Source: Pogona vitticeps
Taxonomy: Eukaryota > Chordata > Lepidosauria > Squamata > Agamidae
DNA: 64,000 nucleotides
NCBI RefSeq assembly: GCF_051106095.1
Contig: NC_135785.1
Span: forward strand, 219,467,045-219,531,044
Reading direction: 5' to 3'
Below are positions 35,500-48,497 of this stretch, one piece after another. A program made the translations under genes and the position numbers. Positions within the stretch are counted from its first letter, which is position 1. Each line of letters begins with the position of its first letter. The notes beneath the pieces are model-generated. The model was not told the origin of the DNA, ran no database searches, and was given only the letters and a program-made list of their open reading frames with translations.

Positions 35500-38400
35500 A
35501 TGCTGGCTGGCTGCCCAGGGCAGTGAGCTTGCTGTGGACAAGGCCTTGGCTTAATGTCACAAGTACTGGGCAGCTCAGGAGTATAGCAGATATTTGATAG
35601 CACTTGCAGTTTCTCACGGTTAAACGGAACAGCAAAGCAAATTTCGATTAACGGATTATCTCCCACAGTGGGCTTTCTTGAAAAATAAATGCCTTGGCCA
35701 TCAGTTCTACAGTGCAGATTAAGCCTGTTTTTAACGTCCAACATACAGTTATTAGAAAAAGCACATTACATGCAAGATACATAGGTGAGGAAAATAATGT
35801 GACATGGCAAACAGATGCCTTTCACCATTTGAGGGAACACTGTTGTTAAATAATTGTTGGGTGTGTTAGCTGGGCTCCTAGTGTCATGCTGTGGTTGCTT
35901 TGTAGCCAAGATTCCTTTAGGACTGGCCAAAAGGCATTTTGCAAAGCTTAGGAGAGTGGAGCTAGCCTGGGTCCCCAGCTGTCTGTGAAGCACTAAGAGT
36001 GCACTGTAGAGGAATTTGCAGCCTCTCTTGCTCCCTCCCTGCGCAAATGTAATAATCCAATTTTAAAACAAGTAAACCTGGAAAAATGCATTCCTGTGGA
36101 GGGTGAATTCAAGTCCCACAGCTACCTCCGGCTTCTAAAATAGCTGTTACACTCTTTGTCAACCAACGACGCCAGGGGAACTTGACACTCAATTTGTCAA
36201 TGTGTTACAAACTGTTTACCAGACAGCTACAAAACTCTGGAGAATAAGGGCACAATCCTCTGGGAACATCCTCTTGTGCAAGCTCAATTGATTTCAGGAG
36301 AGGTTCTGGGTGGATTTCACCCTTAATCTCCAGCATCTATTGCTGTTTTGTAAACAGTATAATTTCAGACTGCTTGTGCAGAAGACATTCCTGGCAGATT
36401 GTCCTCGAGGTGCATTTGTACAAGTGGTTCAAAAAAGAGCATCTTTGCATCTATTGTGTGTTACTTTGCCATGTTGCTGATGTTCTTCGTTCAAGTGTAG
36501 ATATCTATGTGGCTCTTTTCTCTTTATGATACACGCAGGAATAAATTCTCCACTCGAAAGAACTTGGGTTTTATCCAGTTTATCCAGAATAAGGCTGCCC
36601 TGTCTCCAGGAGAGGAAAGAACCAACAGGTAATGCAGCCATGCACATGATTAAGAGCAGAGGAGTTGATAGACTGTTTAAAATGCAAATGAGCTGGGGCT
36701 ACTCCCAAATCCTTCATGATTTGAGGCATGGATCTGCCAGCAATCAGTGAAGGCTCAGGAGGTGCAGAATGGATTGTTCTCAGTGGCAATATATTACTGT
36801 GAGTCACACCTATTGTTCCCATGCCAAGTATTTTAAGGGTGGCTTGTTCTTGAAGGGGCAATTAAGAGCAATGAGCTTTACAAAAGACCCATTCTTAGAG
36901 ACAACAGCTACTAGATGGAGATGAAACACACTTTGTATTTTTGGATTCTCTTGTGTGGTATTGGTATGGATGCTCTCAGGATGCACACCTGCACTTCAAA
37001 ATTTACTACTACACCACCTGCACTGCTGGCATGAGATAAGAGGTTAGGTCTTCTCTCCCTATTGAGCTAGGTAATCTAGCAGGAGCTGGAATTTAACATC
37101 TGGAACCTCTTAATTCATGAAAACACATCACGTAGTGCTGTCAATCGATTAACAAGGAAGGCAAGTGAATAGGACTTATGATTTATTTGTTTGTTATTTG
37201 ATTTTTATATCTCACCCTTCAGATCACCAGAATTCCCAGTGTAGCTTACAAGTTAAAACCTATGGAAACTAAATAATGGTTGGCCATTAGGAGCCAGGGA
37301 GTTTCAACTATCCTCAAGCTTGTATACCTGTGGTTGCCCTTTCTGGCTGCAAGTCTGTTGGTAGAATAAGAATTTGAACTCGGGTCTTCCCATTCTACAT
37401 CCCAGATCCAGGAAAGATTCCTTCAAAAAGTATGAGTGCAATGGCATGCTGAAATTATTTAGAACTGGGTGGTCCTGAAACCAGATTTCTATCCTACTGC
37501 TGTCCATTTATGGATAGCTTCCACAGGTCCTTTTAGCCATTCTTCTCAAATGTAACTTCCCAAACTCTGCCACATCCTACTACACTAATGGTGGCTAGAC
37601 TTCAGACATGCAGTTGTGGATGTTTTTTTTATTTTTAATAAAAACTGAAATCTGCCAGTTAGGCTTTAGTGTAAGAGATGAACATTTCAGTCTTCATTGG
37701 ATGAGAGACACTAATTCCATACAAAAAACAGTGCGCCCTTAAGAAGAAAAAGCTGTTTATGCTAACATGGCCTTGCCTCAATCTGCATTTGGCAAATTAG
37801 CTGGTTTTTGTTTTATAATCCGTCTTTTGGGAGATAGCACTGGAAGCTTTGTGAGGCATATACTGTAACACTGAGAGATTTGCCTGTCTGGAGGCATATG
37901 TTTAGGAATAACAGAGAGACTAGTTTAGGAGTGACACAGGATGTGTGGCATTGCATTGTTCTGCTCTTCAGAAAGGGGAATGGCTGGGGAGCTGAGAAGG
38001 GACACCTGGAAAGTTGCCACTGGTTCCCTCAACATCTACAGTTTGAGGCAGTCGTCTCACACTGCCCAATGGTAGGACTGGTCCTTAACTGAAGACAGAA
38101 TGGTCCTGAATGGAAAGAAAGAATGAAACTGAAATAGAGGACATTTGTATGTCCCTGTGTGTGCATGTGTTTGGGGAGACATGCCTACATTCTAGACTGA
38201 AAAGGAGAGAAGAGAAAATGTAGCAGAAACAAAAGGTTTTCACTGAATGTTTAACAGAAGATTGTCACAACAGAGTGAATAGTAATCATGTACACATTAT
38301 GTAACTGTCATCTATTGAACAGCTCACAAATATCCAACCACAGCAGCTGAGTTTACAGGAGAAGCTGTGGATCGTAGACTCAACAGTTCTCAGAAATGCA

Positions 38401-38570
38401 AGAGAGAGAAAGAACAAAAATCTCTCTATCGTATGTTGGAAGAACTATTGTCCTATTTACATCTGTTCAGACAGGATGGTCTGCAATAGATAGCCTGCTT
38501 GAAAGCACGAGCATAATTAAGGGCATAATTCCAAACAAATGTACCCATGAGTAAGCCCCATTGAACATTT
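35500..38570. other. repeat-poor stretch, no exon identified
   Basis: About 3 kb with few recognisable repeats and balanced composition. The parts at about 36000-36360 and 36430-36860 are complex sequence without low-complexity tracts and could be conserved non-coding DNA, but that needs an alignment. A short repeat with 'gagtaagccccattgaaca' lies near 38550 and recurs at 56.75 kb. Confidence 0.35.
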
Positions 38571-38574
38571 TAGG

Positions 38575-41230
38575 CTGCATTTCTATCATGAATGAAAATG
38601 GCCAACGCTTGCTGGAGTTTTGCTGTTATTATGGTCTTTGTGTCAGCAACATATTCTTCAATATGAAGCTTTGACACAGAATCTCTTGGGGACATCCAAG
38701 AACGAAGCATTGGCATCAGCTCGATTTGATCCTCACTAGACACTTTAGCCTTCCAAGTGCTACGACCACAAGCAGTTATCAGGGTGCTGATCACTTCCTG
38801 GTGTGTATCAGAGTAAAATTGCAAATAAAGAGATTGTATCACAAGAAAAAGGAAGGAAGACCATTATTGACATCAGCAAGACTTGAGATCAGAGAAAAGT
38901 GGAGGAATTTGCCCAAGCACTTCAGGAAACCCTTCCAGGCCCGGCTGATGGACTTGCACCTGAACGATGGGAACAACGCTGTTTATAACACCGCCTTGTC
39001 CACATTTGGCAAGAAGACCAAAAAGACAGCAGACTGGTTCGAAGCCCATTCGGAGGAGTTGATGCCAGCCATCGAGGATAAGAACAGAGCTCTAGCAGCA
39101 TATAAAGCCTGTCCTAGTGAGTACAACTTGCAGGCTCTTCAGCTTGCTTGTAGCAAAGTCCAACAGAGTGCCAGGAGACGTTCCAACCATTATTGGTTTC
39201 ACCTCTGCTCTCAGATACAGATAGCAGCAGACACAGGTAACATCAAGGGAATGTCTGATGGTATCAAGGAGGCTTTAGGTCCAATCCAGAAGAAATGTGC
39301 TCCTTTGAAGACTGCTACAGGTGTGATCATCCAGGACCAAGCACAGCAGATGGAACACTGGGTGCAGCACTACTCTGAGCTATATTCTAGAAAGAATATA
39401 GTAAACAAAGAGACATTAAATAACATTGAGTGCCTGTCTGTCTTGGAAGAGCTGGACAGGGAACCAACTCTAGCAGAAATAAAAGGCACCTTGGATTTCC
39501 CTCACCTCCAGTAAGGCACCTGGGAAGGATAACTTCCCTGTTGGAGTGCTGAAGTGCTGTAAATAGGCCATCACCATCGAGCTGTATGAAATCTTTTGTT
39601 TGGCTGGAGGCAAGGTGGACATGAAGGATGAAAACATTGTCACATTGTACAAGAACAAAGGCAACACGGGTGATTGCAATAACTACCGCGGCATCTCTCT
39701 TCTCAGCGTCGTAGGGAAGTCGCTTGCCCACGTTGTTCTGAAGAGGATCCAGGTGCTTGTGGACAGAATCTATCCAGAATCACAGTGTGGATTTCGAGCT
39801 AATGGATCCATGGTGTTTCCCCTCAGACAGTTGCAGGAGAAATGTAGGGAACAACAACAGCCCTTCTTTATGGCCTTCATAAATCTTACAAAGACCTTTG
39901 ATTTGGTTAGCTCAGATGGCCTTTTTAAAATCCTTCCCAAGACTGGATGTCTACCTCGACTTCTTAACATAATCATCATGAGGAAATGAAGGGCACTGTA
40001 GTTTTTGATGGCTCAACATCTGAACCCTTTGACATCCAAAGCGGAGTGAAACATGGCTGTGTCCTCGCACCGACCCTGTTTGGGATCCTTTTTGCTGTCC
40101 TGCTGAAACGCGAGTTTGGAACTGCAACAGAAGGTGTCTATCTCCAAACTAGATCAGATGGAAATCACTTTAATCTCTTTAGATTGAGAGTGAAGACCAA
40201 AGTCCAGCTGAAATGCATGCGGGACTTCCTCTTCACCAATGATGCAGCTGTTGTTGCCCATTCTGCTGAAGACCTCCAACTACTCATGAATCGCTTTAGC
40301 AAGGCCTGCCAAGACTTTGGATTAACAATCAGCCTGAAGAAAACACAAGTCATGGGCCAGGGCATGGACTCACCTCCCTCTATTACCATCTCCACGCAAG
40401 ATTTGGAGGTTGTTCATGACTTTGTGTACCTTGGCTCAACCATCTCTGACACTCTCTCCCCAGATGTCGAGCTGGATAAACGCATTGACAAAGTAGCTAC
40501 CAGGTTCTCTAGACTCACAAAGAGAGTATATCTTAATAAGAAGCTGATGGCAGATACCAAGATCCAGGTCTATAGAGCTTGTGTCCTGAGTACACTCCTG
40601 TACAGCAGTGAGTCCTGGACCCTTTGTGCATGGCAGGAGAGCAAGCTGAACATATTCCATCTGTGTTGTCTCTGACACATTTTTGGTATCACCTGGCAGG
40701 ACAAAGTTCCAAATAGAGTAGTCCTAGAAGAAGCTGGAATTTTGAGCATGTATACATTACTGAAACAGTGATGTCTACATTGGTTCAGGAATGTCGTAAG
40801 AATGGCCGATGGTCGGAATTAAAAAGATCCCCTGTATGGAGAATTCGTGCAGGGAAAGTGCCCCAGAGGAATACCACAACTGTGATACAAGGATATCTGC
40901 AAGCAGGATCTGAAGCTCTTTGGAATGGACTTCAACTGATTGGAAACCTTGACATCTGAGCATTCAGCCTCAGGTACAGCGGAAATGTGGTACAGCATGC
41001 CTCTCCCATTTTGAAGAGACATTTGTCCAGCAGGCAGAGGCAAAGAGGCAGTTCCAAAACCAGCAAAATCAGGGAGCTGGACAGAAAAGAGATTGTATTT
41101 GTCTTCAGTGTGGAAGGGATTGTCACTCTTGAATTGGCCTCCTCAGCCACACTAGACGCTGTTCCAAGTCCTCCATTCAGAGCACATTACCATCGTCTCT
41201 CGAGACTGAAGGATGCCTACACACATGCAT
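38575..41230 (+). mobile_element. APE-type LINE with C-terminal Cys/His motif (copy 2 of 4)
   Basis: The copy begins inside the AP-endonuclease domain ('NENGQRLLEFCCYYGLC', 'KHWHQLDLILTRH') and continues through a 262-codon frame (38726-39514: STFGKKTKKTADWFEAHSEE, KVQQSARRRSNHYWF, 'VQHYSELYSRKN'). The RT follows (39600-40675: NNYRGISLLSVVGKSLAHVV, YPESQCGFRANGS, 'GVKHGCVLAPTLFGILFAVL', then FTNDAAVVAHSAEDL, 'VYLGSTISDTLSPDVELDK'). A Cys/His end lies at about 41100-41160. The catalytic F-x-D-D box reads FTND, so one Asp is replaced by Asn. Several frames are joined only by breaks. It is 5'-truncated. Labels such as craniofacial-development-protein-2-like come from this family; I cannot place the clade. 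Confidence 0.88.
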
Positions 41231-41232
41231 AG

Positions 41233-43740
41233 AATTGAGCCTTGAGAATCTTCAAGTATTGCTCCAGAATCAAAGGGATCGTAGATTGAAAATGATTTGG
41301 GTATAAATGTTGTAGTAAAGTGTAATTATTTGGGTAAGTGAACTTAGACATAGCATTGTATCGTAGACATGGAAGGTTCCCACGTCTCGTCCAGCCTCCA
41401 GCCATTGCAAGAATCTACAGTTCAATAACAGAATAATCTATTCTACCCCTCCCCCCACCCATGCAGCAATCCTCAAGGGAGAGCCACTCAACCTCTGTTT
41501 GAAAGTCTCCACCATCTTCTGAGGGAGTCTGTTTCAAGACAGTACAACTCTTACTGTTAAGAAACTCTCCCTAATCATTCCTGAGGATTCTTCTTGCACA
41601 GAGCCATCTTTCTCTGGCTAGCTTTCTGAGATTTAATACATTAAAATAAGAATTAAAAAAAATCTTTCCTATCTTTGCAATCTTCTTAACTATAGACATG
41701 ATGTATCTTTTAGCCCAGCCTCCCCAAATATGTGTGGTCACAACCTCCATCATCCTTCACCAGAGATACCATTGGCTGTGTGAGGGAGGGAGTTTATCTC
41801 TAGACAACGTATCTTGAGGACACCAGAATAAGAAGAGCTCATTTAAGGAGATAAACTATAAGCACGATCCTGGGAACTGCTTGCATTCAGAAGATGTGCG
41901 CCATCCTTAAACAATACCTTTCCCCATTCTTGGTAGAGGAATATCAATCATGCAGAATCCCTTCCAAAGTGGAAATTTGTTGAATAGGGATGTCATGGCA
42001 TCTAATTCCTCTGTTCTTGTTATTTTTCCCAAATTCATGTTCTTCAACTCACTTTATGAAGTTTCTTAAACTCTGCAGGACTATAGGACTATGTATTCCT
42101 GTGGAATGGGCCATCAGGATCCCGATTAAAGGAAACCTGGCCCAGTCTGATCCCCAGAGATCTCAACAGCTGGATATGTATTTTGTCTTGCCTGCCTTTT
42201 TACACCGTTCCTAGTATTTACCACTCTTGCTCCACATCATTGTTTGGTTACTAGCACAGGCACCAAGATGCATGATATTCTGATACTGAGAAATGTATTA
42301 AGGGAAGCAGGCATTGCAGGAAGGGAAGCCTTAATGCAGCTTCCCCAGCATGATATCTTCTAGATGTTATTGACTACAAAGCCCATAGTTCTTGACATAT
42401 TGTCTAGAAACATCTTGATGGACTCAGGTCACAGAAAGTTGGTCTCACTATTTCCTAGTTCTAGTGCTAGCAATGTGGAGTTCTAGCTAGTTCCTAGTTA
42501 AATAATCTTGGATATTTACTTTTTAAAAGGAGCTGGGAGAAGTCACTTTTTGGACTACAGCGCCCATAATCATGGCCACCAGCTATACTAGATGGGGAAT
42601 TCTGGATGTTATACTCCAAAAATAAAAAAAAATCCTTATATTTTCCATCTGCTATTTTAGAAACCCAAAAAACGTAGCTGACAATTATGTGAGGGCCCAA
42701 TTACTAGTCATAGTGAATGCTTAAAAGCAATCCCTTCAAACAGGCAGGAGGTAATTAAAGAGTTCTGAGTAATGGTGATGGTTCTGCCAGATTTGGCTTG
42801 ATGAACCAACAATGAATCACCAGAAATGCCACCAATCAGGAATTGCTGTGATATTCTTTAGTACAGACATGCGTTCAAAATAATGTAAGCACGGTAGTCT
42901 TTGTGCCCTTGTTCAGCTCCCTTTCACAAGATTGATTCAGAGAGAGGGGAGCTTCATGACTTGGAAAGAGACAAGGAAATGTGCACCGTTATATGCTTAC
43001 ATGTTTCAAAGGGGAAAAAATTGGTAGGGGGTGCTTGGCACGTAAGAGAATAAAGACAAAGAAAGGAGACACTGTTAAAGGCACACAATTTATATGAGGC
43101 TGGATTATTGGATTTTGCCTCTGGGGAAATGTCAAGGCCATTACTGAATCAAAATACAGACCTAAAATATGTGTTGCTGGCATTTACAATGTTTTTTTAA
43201 AGCAGGGTGGGTTGGATGAGATATATGTAGATTTTGATTTAGCAGTATAATCCATAAGGTACATGTTAAAACACCTGTTTTCTTCTTTCTGGGCTCTGCT
43301 GCCCTCTTGTGGAATGGAGGAAAATATCTAAAAGGAACCAATGACATGGTTTATTTCACAGGGTGGAGTGGTCGGGGAATCTTCGTTTAATTTAACAACC
43401 AGTTGTTGCCCAAAATTCTCATCCAGTGGGATTGTTAATTTCTGTCAGTTAATATGCAGAATGCAGGTATGTTAAAATACCAAAAGAAAATCAAAAACTC
43501 CACAGTGTTCATGTTGAAAAGTAATTCACTTCTGAGACAGGCTTTGCACATGTCATGCACTTGATTTCTCCCATTTCTAGCTAGATAAAAAAGGGCTCTT
43601 ACCCATTCCCTCAGATGGCTGTTAGGAGGACTTAAAAAAAGTTGAAAGGAAGAAGTTGAAAGCTCTAATCCTAAACCTTTAAAAAAACCCACTTAGAGAT
43701 GCAGAACAATAAAGTGACAACCTGAAAATTGGAGTTAGAT
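41233..43740. other. spacer between two convergent LINE copies; minor repeats
   Basis: About 41375-41600 resembles a widespread amniote repeat ('cagcctcca', 'ctctgtttgaaagtctcc', 'gttaagaaactctccctaat'). About 42530-42620 contains 'ggactacagcgcccataatc', a fragment of the palindromic repeat also seen near 52.7 and 55.0 kb. No exon is seen. Confidence 0.45.
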
Positions 43741-46472
43741 TAGACATCCTTCAGTCTCGACAGACTATGGTAATGTGCTCTGTATGGAGGACTTGGAACA
43801 GCATCTAGTGTGGCTGAGGAGGACAATTCGAGAGTGACAATCCCTTCCACACTGAAAACAAATACAATCTGTCTCCTCTCCAGCTCCCTGGTTTTGCTGG
43901 TTTCGGGACTGCCTCTTTGCCTCGGCCTGCTGGACAAGGGTCTCTTCAAAATGGGAGAGGCCGTGATGCACCGTCTGCCTCCAGGCTGAACGCTCAGATG
44001 TCAAGGTTTCCCATCTGTTGAGGTCCATTCCTAAGGCCTTCAGATCCTGCTTGCAGATATCCTTGTATTGCAGCTGTGGTTTCCCCCTGGGGTGATTTCC
44101 CTGCACTAATTCTCCATACAGGAGATCTTTTGAATTCCAGCCATCGGCCATTCTCACGACATGCCTGAACCAATGTAGACATCACTGTTTCAGTAATGTA
44201 TACATGCTCAAAATTCCAGCTCGTTCTAGGACTACTCTATTTGGAACTTTGTCCTGCCAGATGATACCAAAAATGCTTTGGATGTCAAAGGGATCTGATG
44301 TTGAGCCATCAAAAACTACAGTGCCTTTCATTTCCTCATGAAAGGACCTGATGATGTTAAAGAGTCGAGGTGAACATTCAATCTTGGGAAGGATTTTAAA
44401 AAGGCCATCTGTGCTAACCAAATCAAAGGCTTTGTGAGATCTACAAAGGCCATAAAGAGTGGCTGTTGTTGTTCCCTACATTTCTCCTACAACTGTCTGA
44501 GGGAGAATATCATGTCAGTGGTTGATCTAGTAGCTCGAAATCCACACTGTGATTCTGGATAGACTCTGTCTGCAAGCACCTGGTGTCTCTTCAGCACAAC
44601 AAGCAGCTTGCTTACAACGCTGAGAAGAGAGATGCCACAGTAGTTATTGCAGTAGCCTCTGACTCCTTTGTTCTTGTACAATGTGATGATGTTTGCATCC
44701 TTCATGTCCTGTGGTACTCCACCTTCCCTCCAGCCAAGACAAAAGATTTCGTACAGTTCGGTGGTGATGATCTCTTTACCGCACTTAAACAGGGATGTGG
44801 TGTTATCCTTCCAAGGTGCCTTGTCGGAGGATAGGGAATCCAAGGCCACTTTTATTTCTGCTAAAGTTGGTTACCTGTTCAACTCTTCCAAGACAGACAG
44901 GCACTCAATGTTATTTAATGTCTCTTTGTTTACTACATTCTTTCTAGAATATAGCTCAGAGTAGTGCTGCACCCAGTGTTCCATCTGCTGTGCTTGGTCC
45001 TGGATGATCACACCTGTAGCAGTCTTCAAAGGAGCACATTTCTTCTGGATTGGACCTAAAGCCTCCTTGATACCATCAGACATTCCCTTGATGTTATTTG
45101 TGTCTGCTGCTATCTGTATCTGAAAGCAGAGCTGAAGCCAATAATTGTTGGAACATCTCCTGGCACTCTGTTGGACTTTGCTACGTGCAAGCTGAAGAGC
45201 CTGCAAGTTGTACTCACTAGGACAGGCTTTGTATGCTGCTAGAGCTCTATTCTTATCCTCGATGGCTGGCATCAACTCCTCCAAATGGGCTTCGAACCAG
45301 TCTGCCATCTTTTTGGTCTTCTTGCCAAATGTGGACAAGACGGTGTTATAAACAGCGTTCTTGAAATGTCTCCATCATTCAGGTGCATTTGCATCAGCTG
45401 GGTTTGGAAGGCTTTCCTTAAGCAATTGGGCAAATTCCCCCACTCTTCTTTGATTGCGAGTCTTGCTGATGTCAATACATGGTCTTCCTTCTTTTTTTCA
45501 TGTGATATAATCTCTTTGCTCGCAGTTTTACTCTACTACACCAGAGAGTGATCAGTATTGTAATCAGCACTCTGGTTACTGCATGTGATCGTAATACTAG
45601 GAAGGCTAGAATGTCTAGTTAGGATCAAATCGAGCTGATGCCAATGCTTCGAACTTGGATGTCTCCAGGAAACTCTGTGTTGAAGCTTCGTATTACATAA
45701 AGTATTGATGAACAAAGACCATAATAACAGCAAAACTCCAGCAAGCGTTGGCCATTTTCATTCATCTTCCCAATGCCACTCTAGACAAGTGGGCCAAGAA
45801 TTTTGATCAGCACCAACTCTAGTATTAAAGTCTCTGAGAATGAAGAGTGGTGCTCTCTCGGGGTTTTTTTTATAGTAGCTGCCAGATTGTTGTAGAATTT
45901 GTCTTTGACTTCTGTTGTGGATGACGGTGTTGCTGCATATGCACTAATGAGGGTGACCGGTCCCACTGATGAGTGGAGCTGCAGAGACAGGATTCTTTCA
46001 CTCCCCACAGTAGGTGGAACAATGGATCTCAGCAGAGTATTTCTGATCGCAAAGCCAACACCATATTCCCTGGTCTCATGCAATGGTTTTTCCCTGCCAG
46101 AAGAATGAGAAGTTTTTTTGTTTGACAGATCCATCTCTGGCAATCTCATCTCTTGCAGGGCAACAATGTCCATCTGCAGTCTTCTCAGTTCCATGTTGAT
46201 GACAGCTGTCTTGCGCACATCGTCTATTTCCTGCAGGTCATCAGAAAAGCCAGGGTCATTGTCCTAACATTCCAGGTGCCCAATTTTAGGGCATAAATTT
46301 TCTTATGATTTTTGAATGGTGCAGGGTTATCAATCTGCTTGTCGGCTTTCACCCTATACCCCACACACCCCATGACTTTAACTGACCGTGGCGAGGTAGC
46401 ACCTTACTGGCTGGGGACTGCCCATCTTAAGGCGGGGGGTAGCTACTGTTGGATGTAGCCCCTGGCATCATG

Positions 46473-46755
46473 GTAAGGTAAAGGTAAAGGTTCCCCTTGA
46501 CAATTTTTGTCCAGTCGTGTTCGACTCTAGGGGGCGGTGCTCATCCCCGTTTCCAAGCCATAGAGCCAGCATTCGTCCGAAGACAATCTTCCGTGGTCAC
46601 ATGGCCAGTGTGACTTAGACATGGAATGCTGTTACCTTCCCACTGAAGTGGTCCCTATTTATCTACTTGCATTTCCATGCTTTCGAACCGCTAGGTTGGC
46701 GGGAGCTGGGACAAGCGACGGGAGCTCACTCCGTTGCGTGGATTTGATCTTACGA
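46473..46755 (-). mobile_element. Sauria SINE nested in a LINE, 5'-truncated
   Basis: It matches the SINE at 10147-10491 over its 3' 280 bp, including the BovB-like tail, but stops just before the tRNA A-box region, so the pol III promoter is incomplete. A perfect 11-bp duplication CTGGCATCATG (46462-46472, 46756-46766) flanks it. It interrupts the 5' UTR of the LINE at 43745-47117 and is therefore younger than that LINE. Confidence 0.92.
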
Positions 46756-47034
46756 CTGGCATCATGCTCTATGCCAATCGAGCAAAGACTTATAACTAGT
46801 AACTGCTCTTCCTGTGTTGTTTCAATGCTGTATGTGGAGCTGGAGTTTCCTCTCCAGAGCACGAAGCCTGGATAAAATAATATGAAGGATAGCCTGTTAC
46901 CGAAGCAGCAAATCTCCCCTCTCCACATAACTGAAATAGTCCAATGGAAAGGCAAGAGCCAAGACAACTGGTTCCAGCGATGTCACAGGAATTGCCAGAA
47001 TGACATGAACTGCCTTTGGGACTCCGGCTCTGGG

Positions 47035-47115
47035 TTGGAGTTGATCTGCTCTATTTGAAATTGGAGTTGATCCCCCCCTATTTAAAATTGGAATAGATCC
47101 CCCCTATTTAAAAAA
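47035..47115 (-). repeat. 26-27-bp tandem repeat at the LINE 5' edge
   Basis: Three units of the form TTGGAGTTGATC, then 4-8 bases, then CTATTTAAAA or CTATTTGAAA. They lie exactly where the LINE copy ends upstream. Some non-LTR elements carry promoter repeats at their 5' end. Confidence 0.8.
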
Positions 47116-47119
47116 TTAT

Positions 47120-48405
47120 CTTCTCTCGATTATCTATGACCCCAAAATAGCAGCAGAGCTTAATGTTTCCCTACCTAAACTAAAATATGGTGTATGCTTT
47201 TGGGTGTGCAGCTGTCTTTTAGGTACTGAGGGCACTGAGGGATGATAGGCTTCCATGCGAAAGACAGACAAACAGATGGATGGGTGGACAGATATACAAA
47301 TACTGGGGAGATGGGGGAAAGAGAAAATCGTACATAAAATCAAGTGTTTCTGAAAACAAATCAGGCCCTGCTTCAGGCTTATCATCTGTGACACAGATCA
47401 TTCAAAAACTGGAGAAGTTTTCTGAGATGCAGTTGTACAGTTTTCAGCAGCAGTAGCAAGTAAACCAACTCAGGCTGCGGCTACATTGTCAATTACTTTG
47501 AGATTTGCTCCCCAAATTATCATGGGTCAATTCAAATTATTTTTCAACATTCACATGATGGTAAGTCCAATGCAAATCAGCTGTCCTTTTTAGTTTCTAA
47601 TTAGAAGGTTTTTTTCCTCTGCTGCCAGGGGCTTCAACTTTTTAAAAGCCATAATGATTGGAATGGTGTTTTCACTGTGTGATCATTTTTTGTTTCATTC
47701 TACAAAAGGACAGGGGGCATGACTCTGGATAGTGTTGTGACGTTGCATGAAGTCAGGGCATGATGTTTTGAGATAGCTGGAACATACACACCCACAATCT
47801 TTTTTCGTAATTGTCTAAAGTATTTTTTTAACTATTACATTTAGCTCTCAATTAGCTCTGCATAGAAAAAAGGAAGAAAGAAGATGGAAGGATCGTTAGG
47901 AGGGTGGTGTTAAGGGAAGGGGTGCCATGGGTTGTGGGTGTGTATCAAATTACATTGGGTTGAGGAACATTTTAGACACTAGTTCTCCAAACCATTGGGA
48001 CCTTATTGCAAAGCTGAATTGCTCCAGATTGGCTGCCAGTGGAGTTGCACCCTGAGTCCTCAGAGATAACTGAGGGGGATGGGAATGGATCCTGCCTGAC
48101 AAGGAATTGAACTTTGGCATGCACAGAACCTTCAGTGGACCTGCATCCAAGCCTCCAATCCGTGTGATTTTTGCATTTTGAAGGAGAGGGAGCAAGAATC
48201 TTGCAAGAGGGTGCAGGAAATGGAGGAATGAGTTAGGTGAGGTGGGAACTGGACTTTAAAATGTCGCTTCCTGAATTTTCACTCAGCCCCTGAACATAGG
48301 TGGGAGGGAGGGAAGGAAAGAAGATTGGTTGGTGGTAAGTTGAAAGTAACAGAAATGTGTCTTGATGACACTGAATATTGTGAATCTTTGCAAAATAAAG
48401 TCACC
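47120..48405. other. no gene seen
   Basis: AT-rich to mixed DNA without named repeats or exon-like frames. Confidence 0.35.

Positions 48406-48495
<90 letters not shown>
48406..48495. repeat. (GAAA)n microsatellite
   Basis: About 22 perfect units. Homopurine on the plus strand, capable of triplex formation, likely length-variable. Confidence 0.97.

Positions 48496-48497
<2 letters not shown>

Larger units (their letters stand above)
43745..47117 (-). mobile_element. APE-type LINE with Cys/His motif, near-complete 5' end, internally deleted (copy 3 of 4)
   Basis: Read on the minus strand: 5' UTR with three 26-27-bp repeats (47115-47035), the endonuclease start (KLGTWNVRTMTPGFSDDLQE near 46290, then 'MELRRLQMDIVALQEMRLPE' and REYGVGFAIRNTLL), the linker (STFGKKTKKMADWFEAHLEE), RT N-terminal part ('YPESQCGFRATRSTTDMIFS') and C-terminal Cys/His motif (CFQCGRDCHSRIVLLSHTRC). 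Compared with copy 2, about 636 bp of RT is missing at 44282, joining 'DPFDIQS' to IFGIIWQDKVPN and removing the catalytic box. A Sauria SINE sits in the 5' UTR (46473-46755). Without the SINE it is about 3.1 kb. Broken frames; inactive. Confidence 0.88.

Noticed and set aside
38726-39514. A host gene (craniofacial development protein 2-like) from the 262-codon frame
   Set aside because: The frame lies inside a multi-copy LINE with endonuclease and RT on either side. Other copies are at 2.8, 43.7 and 49.3 kb.
48406-48495. Short regular repeats as a CRISPR array
   Set aside because: Perfect tetranucleotide microsatellite without spacers, in a vertebrate genome.
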